Assembly: GCA_027596195.1 (NCBI GenBank)
Contig: JADGJG010000015.1
Span: forward strand, 36,363 to 100,362
DNA length: 64,000 nucleotides
Reading direction: 5' to 3'
Origin: Podochytrium sp. JEL0797
Taxonomy: Eukaryota; Chytridiomycota; Chytridiomycetes; Chytridiales; Chytriomycetaceae
Below, piece by piece: positions 56,975-64,000 of this stretch; the stretch's first letter is position 1; each line of letters opens with the position of its first letter. The notes below the pieces were generated by a model. It was not told where the DNA came from, did not search any database, and saw nothing but the letters and a program-made list of their open reading frames with translations. A program made the translations under genes and the position numbers.

Positions 56975-58767
56975 ATGAAAACCACGCAACGCAACCAGAA
57001 CACGAACCTCATTCTTCCCGTTGCTTCAGCTGCAGCCGCACTCATGGGAATCCTAACATACATTTACCGCAACGATCCGATCCTCACGACGGGCAACACG
57101 ACTCAAAAGCGAGTGCATCGCGTTGGTGGAGCGATCCCCTTTCTTGGCGATGCTGTTACTTGTACAGCTAATATGCACAGGTTCCATGATTTCATCGTGG
57201 GTGAGTTCTTCGTGATTGCGTTGAAAGACGGTTTGCTGACCTGTCAAAAATATATTGTGTTCAGACATGTTCGAAACCACGAACAACGAGCCTTGGGCCA
57301 TGAAAATCCCGCTCAATCCTGTCGTGATTGTGTTCAACGACCCTGCGTGTCTCGAATATGTTTTGAAAACCAAATTCAGTGTTTTTGAAACGGTGATTCC
57401 CACCAAACAAAAAACAAAACGCCTTAACTAATTCATGGGCACTTCAAAAAACAAAAACAGGGTCCCAAAGCCCAAAATATGCTACGCGACTTTCTCGGCC
57501 ATGGCATCTTCAATGTGGATGGCCAAGAATGGAAATCCCAACGCAAACTCGCATCCACCATTTTCAACGTACGCAACTTCAAAGACTTTGTCGAAGACGT
57601 ATTCAGTGGCGAAATGGAACTATTGTCTCAAGTCATTCGTGAACACATTGGGTCTGAACGCGAGTTTGACCTCCAGGAGCTCCTTTTCCGGTTCACATTC
57701 GATTCATTTACGAAAATTGGGTTTGGAGTGGAGATTAACACAATGATCACAAAGGGGCCTGTTGGGTTTATGGATGCTTTTGACGCGGTTCAGGCGAGGT
57801 GTGTGCGGCGCAATTTGGCTGTCTCATGGGAGTGGGAGGAATATCTGTCAGGGGAGGCGAAACTGCAGGTGCAGCAAATGAAGCCGATTCACGAGTTTTG
57901 TGGATCTGTGATTGAGGGCAAGAGGAGCTTTGGACTGGGGTGTTCTGAGCTTCTCGCGGAACGAGATTTGTTGGCATTGATGATGTGTGTGGAAGGACCC
58001 GATGGGAAAGTCCCAAGTGATAAGGATCTCGTGGATTATTGCTTGAACTTTCTGTTGGCTGGTTGGTTATCCCCTGATTATTTCATATATTTCGCGTTTT
58101 CTAACCTGCATCCACCAATAGGCAGAGACACCACTGCTGTCGCTCTTACCTGGTCCATCTTCCTCATCCACCAAAACCCTCACGTCCAGCATTCTTTCCT
58201 CCAAGAAATCACCACCATCCTCCAAGGCTCTGCCCCAACATATGAACAAATCCGCACCCAAATGCCATACGCGAATGCCATCTTTCACGAAACCCTTCGC
58301 TTGTACCCCTCTGTGCCTGCCAACATGAAACAAGCCAACACTGACACGACGCTTCCTGATGGGACATTTGTACCCAAGGGGTGTTGCGTGTCGTGGTTGC
58401 CGTACGCGATGGGACGCACGGAGGCGATTTGGGGGCCAGATGCAAAGGAGTTTAGGCCGGAGAGGTGGTTGGAGATGGAGAAGCAGCCATAGCCTTTTGA
58501 TTATCCTGTATTCCAAGCGGGACCAAGAGTCTGCTTGGGAAAGAGCATGGCTGAATTGGAAGGTGAGCAGTTATTGTTATCCCAGAGCACGCGACTGATC
58601 ATTGTATTTTGAATCCCAAAACAAAAATACCAGGAGTGTACGTGTTGGTTGAGCTTTACAGAAAGTTCAAGATTGAGGTGATGGACGAGAAGGATGTTGG
58701 GTATCAGTTTTCGATTCTGTTGCCCATGAAGGATGGGCTCAGAGTCAAATGCACCATGAGAGAGTGA
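56975..58767 (+). pseudogene. Clustered P450 #1 (CYP86/704-like) with in-frame TAG before the heme loop
   Basis: Exons 56975-57200, 57265-57392, 57461-58061, 58122-58562 and 58634-58767 follow the paralogues exactly. A membrane anchor leads to HRVGGAIPFLGDA, then FLGHGIFNVDGQEWKSQRKL (a fatty-acid omega-hydroxylase signature), AGRDTTA, the ExxR motif in HETLRLYPSVP, and GPDAKEFRPERW. At 58490-58492 a TAG replaces the serine codon found in both intact paralogues (EKQP*PFDYPVFQAG). The heme loop AGPRVCLGKSMAE then follows intact, and splice sites and the C-terminus are preserved. Without readthrough the protein lacks its heme-ligand cysteine and cannot be active, so the break looks recent. Ends 50 bp from the convergent P450 #2. 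Confidence 0.87.
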
Positions 58768-58817
58768 GAGATGATATATATTTTATTTTGATCAACCAAA
58801 TCTTGACAAATTTGAAT

Positions 58818-60541
58818 CTATTCTCTCCTTGAGCACTTCACTTTCAGTCCGTTCTTCATTGGCAGCAGAACTGAAGTCGCGTAAATCACTTCCTTCTCAT
58901 TCGTCACCTCAATCTTGAACTTTCTGAAAAGCTCAACCAAAACGTACACTCCTGAATTTTGGAACACAGATCAGTCGCGTACTTGGGACAAAAAAAAACA
59001 ATTGCTCACCTTCCAATTCCGCCATGCTCTTGCCCAAACACACTCGTGGTCCCGCTTGGAATACCGGATAATCAAACGGCGATGGCTGCTTCTCCATCTT
59101 CAACCACCTCTCTGGTTTGAATTCCTTGGCATCTGGTCCCCAAATGGCCTCTGTGCGTCCCATCACATATGGCGACCATGACACGCCACATCCTTTCGGA
59201 ACAAATGTTCCGTCAGGGAGCGTGATGTCAGTGTTTGCTTGCTTTTTGTTGCTTGGCACTGAGGGGTACAGGCGGAGGGTTTCATGGAAGATGGCATTCG
59301 CGTACGGTAATTGGTTGTGAAGCTGGTCATAGGAAGGTGTTGAGTTGTTGAGGACCGCTTCTATTTCGTTGAGGAATTTTTCGAGAACGTGCGGATTTGA
59401 GTGAATCATGAACACGGCCCAGCTGAGAGCGCATGCAGTCGTGTCTCTGCCTATTGTCGTATTAGATGATGTCTGCAAATAATGCCAGGAATACACACCT
59501 GCCAGGAGAAAGTTCAAACAGTAATCCACGAGCACCTTGTCAGTTGGACTCGCTCCATCCACACCCTCTGCACGCATCAACAGAGACAACAAGTCGTTTC
59601 CACCCAAATCGACTTGTCTTTTCTTTTGATCGACAATGGATTGCCCAAACTCGCGAATGAGTTTGATTTCGCGTGCATGCACGTTGGCCTCTCCGCTCCA
59701 ATACTCCGCGTATTCCCACATGGGCGTCATGAATCGCTTGAACATTCGGGCTTGGATGGAGTCAAATGCAGCCATAAAAGGAATGGTTCCCGTTGCCGAC
59801 ATGGTGTTGACTTCGACGCCAAAACCAATTTTCGTGAACGAGTCGAATGTGAAGCGGAAAAACAGTTCCTGGAGGTCAAATTCGTTGTCGGATTCAGCGT
59901 GGCTTTCGAGAACGTTGCAAAAGTATTCCATTTCGTCACTGAACACGTCGCGGACGAAAAGTTTGAAGTTTTTGACGTTGAAGATGGTGGCGGCGAGTTT
60001 GCGTTGCGATTTCCATTCTTCGCCGTCAGAGTTGAAGATGCCGTGGCCGAGAAGGTCGTGGAAGATTTCTTGGAAATTGGAGCCCTGGGAGAGGTGATGT
60101 GATGACAAATTCCATAAGTTCGAAATCACCGAGTCTTGGGTAAACTCACCTTGTCAAACACGGTGAACTCCGATTTCAGAACGCATTCGACACAAGCCGG
60201 GTCGTTCACATTGATGGTGACTGGTTTGAACGGAAGCTTGCCGACAAACGGCTCGTTGCGAGTCTTTTCAAACACCCCTATTTACAAACTAATTAGCCCA
60301 CAAGGCTCGACTTAGGAATCTGCTTACCAAGAACGAAGTCATGGATCCGATGGATGTTCAAAGTCAGAGTCAATGTGTCGCCGAGAAAGGGAAGTGCACC
60401 GCCGATGCGATGCACCCTTTTTTGGACAGTGTTGCTCTGACAGAGAATCGGATCCTCGCGATAAATATACGCGAGAATGCCGGTCACTGCTGCAGCTGTC
60501 GCGACGACTGGCAGAATCAGGTTCGTCTTGTCGGATGCCAT
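58818..60541 (-). CDS. Clustered P450 #2, CYP86/704-like (intact)
   Basis: Five exons with start ATG at 60541 (MASDKTNLILPVV) and stop at 58818. N-terminal membrane helix, HRIGGALPFLGDTL, DLLGHGIFNSDGEEWKSQRK, FDLQELFFRFTFDSFTKIGF, I-helix AGRDTTACALSW, ExxR in HETLRLYPSVP, PERW motif and heme loop AGPRVCLGKSMAE are all present. The pattern is that of the CYP86/CYP704/CYP52 fatty-acid omega-hydroxylases of the ER; substrate is inferred. Intron positions match those of P450 #1, including the one right after the heme loop. Its start codon lies only 40 bp from the stop of the P450 upstream on the same strand. Confidence 0.92.
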
Positions 60542-60580
60542 TATCTGAGATTTCTCCACAATTTCGAATTTGCGAATTTA

Positions 60581-62255
60581 TTATCTCACCGAGCACTTCA
60601 CTTTCAACCCGTTCTTCATCGGCATCAGAACAGAGAACAAATACGTCACGTGCTCCTCGTTCGTCACCTCAATTTTGAATCGTCGGTTCAACTCCACCAA
60701 CACAAACACGACCTGCAACTCGGCCATGCTTTTCCCCAGACACATTCTTGGTCCAGCATTGAAAACAGGATAATCAAACGGCGAAGGCTGCTTCGCCATC
60801 GCTAGCCACCGCTCCGGTTTGAATTCCTTCGCGTCGGGCCCCCAAATCGCTTCCGTGCGCCCCATCGCGTATGCAGACCACGAAACAATCCCTCCCTTTG
60901 ACACCATTGTTCCGTCTGGAAGAGTTACGTCCATGTTGGCCTCCTTGCGGTTTCGGGGAACGCCGGGATACAGGCGCAAGGTTTCCGACAGGATCGCGTT
61001 CGCGTAGGGCATGTGATTGCGGATTTGATCGTAGGTTGGAGCAGCACCGTTCAGAACAGTTGAGATCTCTTGGAGGAGTTTGGCTTGGACGTTGGGGTGT
61101 TTGTGAAGCATGAAGGTGGCCCAGCTCAATGTGCACGCGGTCGTGTCCCTCCCTACTCCTGATTGTCAGCGGTAGATCCAAAATTGAAAGAAAGCACAAA
61201 ACCTCCAAGCATGAAATTCAAGCAGTAGTCAATCAGAACGATGTCACTCGGCGCGTTGCCTTCCTCGTCCGTCGCACGCATCAACAAGGCCAGCAAATCG
61301 TTCTCCGCAAGAAACTGATTGCTCCCCAAGCCCAAGCTTCTCTTCTCATTCACCATCGTGCTCCCAAATTCCCTAATCAGATTAATGTGACCTCGCTGGA
61401 TTTTGGCTTCACCATTCCACTTCTCGACAAATTCCCAACAGGGAGTCAGGTTTCGATTCACGATATGCGCTTGGGCCGCATCAAAGGCGGCCATGAACGG
61501 AACAGTTCCGGTCGTCATGGAGTCCATCTCGACGCCGAACCCGATTCGAGCAAACGTGTCAAAAGTGAAGCGGAAAAACAGCTCTTGGAGGTCAAATTCA
61601 CTTCCATCCTCCGCATGAAATTCGAGCACTTTGGCAAAGGACCGCATTTCGCCCGAAAACACGTCGCGAACGTAATCTTTGAAGTTTTTGACGTTGAAAA
61701 TCTTGGCCGCGAGTTTGCGCTGGATTTTCCATTCCTCGCCGTCAGCGTTGAAGATGCCCTTTCCCAACAGATCGTGCATTAAATGCTGGAAGTTTGGCCC
61801 CTGAATTTGTGGTTAGAATGATCTGATCCCCCCACAACAGTGTCCCACCTTATCAAACTTATCAAATTCGGTCTTCAACACAAATTCCAATGAGAGCGGA
61901 TCGTTGATGAATGTGAACACGGGTTTCATTGGAAGCTTGAGGACCCACGTTTCGTTTTTCACTCGCTCGAACATGTCTGAGAACAGTTCCTTATCAGAAT
62001 GCAAACACAGATTGCAGACGAGCAGATCACGTTCAACCCACCAAGAACAAAGTCGTGAAACCGATCCAAGTTTCGGGACACGGTCAGAGCATCGCCCAGA
62101 AAAGGCAGTGAACCTCCGACTCGATGAATCTGCTGCTTTGAGTCTGCGCTGCAGAAGATGGGATCGTTTCGATAGATGTACGACAGCAGGAATAATGCCG
62201 TGACTCCGAATACGACGGCGATAGGACCTGCAAAGATTTCGGCGCTTTCGATCAT
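60581..62255 (-). CDS. Clustered P450 #3, CYP86/704-like (intact)
   Basis: Four exons with start ATG at 62255 (MIESAEIFAGPIAVVFGVTA) and stop at 60581. Same order of motifs: HRVGGSLPFLGDAL, DLLGKGIFNADGEEWKIQRK, FFRFTFDTFARIGFG, GRDTTACTLSW, ExxR in SETLRLYPGVP and heme loop AGPRMCLGKSMAE. It lacks the intron that follows the heme loop in #1 and #2, reading straight through (MAELQVVFVLVEL), as does the partial gene at the window edge. This suggests intron loss in one lineage of the cluster. It stands head to tail with P450 #2 at 40 bp spacing. Likely an ER fatty-acid or alkane hydroxylase by family. Confidence 0.92.
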
Positions 62256-62581
62256 CGAGAAGGGCTAGTGGGCAAGGCTGGGCGAAAGTCTTCAGATTGA
62301 TCTCATGTCAGTTTCGTAATAAGAGTTGTCAATAAAGCGAACCTCAAGTTTGGGACTAAAGCAGGATCAAAAGATCGCGCAGTTCGGGCTTGATTTTTCC
62401 GGTTTGCTCCGACTTCGCGTGATCGCAATTGCGGCTTGGCCTTCCTTTGTTGAACTTTCCGGGAATCCTGCATCTCCATTTGAAAGGTTAAGGCCCCCCA
62501 TTTCTTCTTTTCTGGGGGAGTGCAACGAATTGTCAGAATTGAAATTGTCTCCCTCACTGCTTCTTTCTAACCCCTCATCAA
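62256..62581. other. Divergent intergenic region
   Basis: Shared upstream region of P450 #3 (minus) and the secreted propeller gene (plus). No gene seen. Confidence 0.4.
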
Positions 62582-63681
62582 ATGCACGCGTATTCCTTCG
62601 TTGCGGCATTCGTGCTGACTTCCTTTCAACTTGTACTGGCCAGTATCAGCATCAGTTGTCAAGACGGAGCTGACGCGATCCCTGCAGAAATCGTCTTTGA
62701 TCACGCACAATATCCCGAATCTCCCATTACGCGCAACTTAGTTGTTTACTTCGTGGACTACAGCTTCGATCGCGTCGCCTTTCTTAACGGAACAACATTC
62801 TGGTCCATGAGTGGGTGCGGGCCCTCGGCTGTCTCCAATTTCAACGACGGGACCTTCTTGGTCACGTGTTACGACGACAACTCGATCGCGCAAATTGATG
62901 CGCAAGGACAGTTTTTGACAAAAGTATCGTGGAGCAACATCACGAACGTTGGGTTTCAGGGACCAAATGATTTTGCGTTGGATTGTTTTGGCGGGGTGTA
63001 TTTCACGGCGAGTGGGGTGTGGGATATCGACCCGCCTGCCACCGGCGCCGTGTTTTACATCCAGAAGCCGCAGGATATTTTGATTGGTGAAGGAGATGTT
63101 TATCAAGTGACTGGAGGTATCCACTATGCGAATGGAGCTGCTGTCATTGATAACGGCCAGGTGAAAACTGATTCCAATTTTCAAAAACCTGCAAGCTGAA
63201 TTAATTCGATGAAAATCAGACCCTTCTTGTGGGAGCAACCCTTGACAACACTATTTACCAGTATGGCATCGGGATTGATGCCAACAGCGGCCAATTTGGG
63301 TTGTCGCCTGGAAAAGTGTTCGCTGATTTGAACATTGTCGCTCCCCAACCTGATTTAGTTGGCGGCTACATGGGACCCGACGGGATGAGACTAGTTGACG
63401 GGGTGCTCTATCAGGCCCAGTTTGGTGGGGCGAGAGTGCTCAAATTCAAGGAAAGCGGTGAACTGATTGGCTCAGTTTCCTTCACAACGCCTTTCAGAAA
63501 CAACACCAACGTGTGGGTGGATGGAGACGCGCTCTATACGACCGCTTTGACAGAGATCGATTTGCCAACTGGAAATTTGTATCCAGGTGTGGTGGTCAAG
63601 ATTGTGGATCCAGAGTTGCAGACTAGAAAAAGTCTGAAGTGCACAGTTGTTGTTCCCGACGGATTCTTTCCATCGGATTAG
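62582..63681 (+). CDS. Secreted SMP-30/gluconolactonase-like protein
   Basis: Two exons (62582-63160 and 63220-63681, phase 0) give 346 aa. The N-terminus (MHAYSFVAAFVLTSFQLVLA) is a clear signal peptide. Blade-like strands of a six-bladed propeller follow: GCGPSAVSNFNDGTFLVTCY, GPNDFALDCFGGVYFTASG, TGGIHYANGAAVIDNGQTLL, GPDGMRLVDGVLYQAQFGG and NTNVWVDGDALYTTAL. The GPND and GPDG motifs with Asn/Asp in these places match the metal-binding residues of SMP-30/paraoxonase-type lactonases. Extracellular hydrolysis of lactones or esters is a reasonable inference, with substrate unknown. Position between P450s suggests but does not prove joint use. Confidence 0.82.
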
Positions 63682-63803
63682 TTCTACCAATTCCATTCTG
63701 TTTTCTTTCAATTATACCCATCGATATATTCAATTTGTTATCATGCACCCGCAAGTTGCTCACAGAAAGCAAACCCAACCCGAACCCAACCGTACCTCAT
63801 CGA

Positions 63804-64000
63804 TCAAACACGCTTCTTGCACTTCACCTTCAACCCATTCTTCATGGGCAGCAAAATACTCATTCCATACACAACTTGCTCGTCCTCCACAACTTCAATC
63901 TCAAATTCCCTAAACAACTCAACCAGCACAAACACACCTTCCAGCTCCGCCATTCCTTTCCCCAAGCATAGTCTTGGCCCAGCATTGAAAACCGGATAAT
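63804..64000 (-). CDS. Clustered P450 #4, C-terminal part (window edge)
   Basis: An open frame from the window edge to the stop at 63804 encodes YPVFNAGPRLCLGKGMAELE and on to PMKNGLKVKCKKRV, the heme loop and C-terminus of the same P450 group. There is no intron after the heme loop, as in P450 #3. The rest of the gene lies outside. Confidence 0.9.
   Translation of the reverse strand, partial: YPVFNAGPRLCLGKGMAELEGVFVLVELFREFEIEVVEDEQVVYGMSILLPMKNGLKVKCKKRV

Noticed and set aside
56975..63681. Idea that the P450s and lactonase form a secondary-metabolite cluster
   Set aside because: No backbone synthase (PKS, NRPS, terpene cyclase), transporter or cluster regulator is present in the window; lip

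Overview
The window looks like nuclear DNA of a fungus, most probably a zoosporic chytrid. Genes are dense and on both strands, with short GT-AG introns, many of 45-90 bp, often with CTAAC/CTRAY-like branch sites. A chitin-synthase activator (SKT5-type SEL1 protein), UreF, an NDE-type NADH dehydrogenase and CYP86/CYP704-like P450s fit fungi. An androglobin-like calpain-domain protein, a family otherwise tied to flagellated cells, points to a flagellate fungus. Species assignment is inference; no rRNA or mitochondrial marker is present.

Layout: 0-12 kb holds the first exon of a protein kinase, tRNA-Cys, two F-box-like proteins with plant-type leucine-rich repeats, RAD18, and an SH3-WW-PH-RhoGAP protein. 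At 12-17 kb an AT-richer block carries one large minus-strand gene (about 1,568 aa) for a tandem-repeat coiled-coil protein with one membrane helix and an outer beta-propeller-like domain. From 17.6 to 36.3 kb come TAF8, a disordered protein, a decayed nitronate monooxygenase, UreF, a third LRR protein, the androglobin-like gene, a type II NADH dehydrogenase, GET3, a small secreted protein and an NKAP-family protein.

36.4-46 kb is a plastic region. It has two tRNA-Thr genes in inverted orientation, then a block (unknown gene, DUF4246 gene, AGC kinase) duplicated in tandem in which complementary members have decayed, then a P450 with a duplicated, broken 3' end. 46-56.5 kb has two tRNA-Leu(CAA) genes in inverted orientation around a multi-pass membrane protein with an in-frame TGA, a PEP mutase/isocitrate lyase-family enzyme, SKT5, a frameshifted LRR gene and RRP8; beyond the second tRNA lies the tightly divergent pair UXT/eIF2B-delta. 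57-64 kb is a cluster of related P450s (one with a stop codon just before the heme cysteine, two intact, one cut by the window edge) around a secreted SMP-30/lactonase-like protein.

Most genes are unrelated housekeeping genes with no operon-like logic. The two local groupings that may be functional are the P450/lactonase cluster and the kinase/DUF4246 duplicate. Exon positions were worked out by eye from reading frames and splice consensus; uncertain ones are flagged in each entry.
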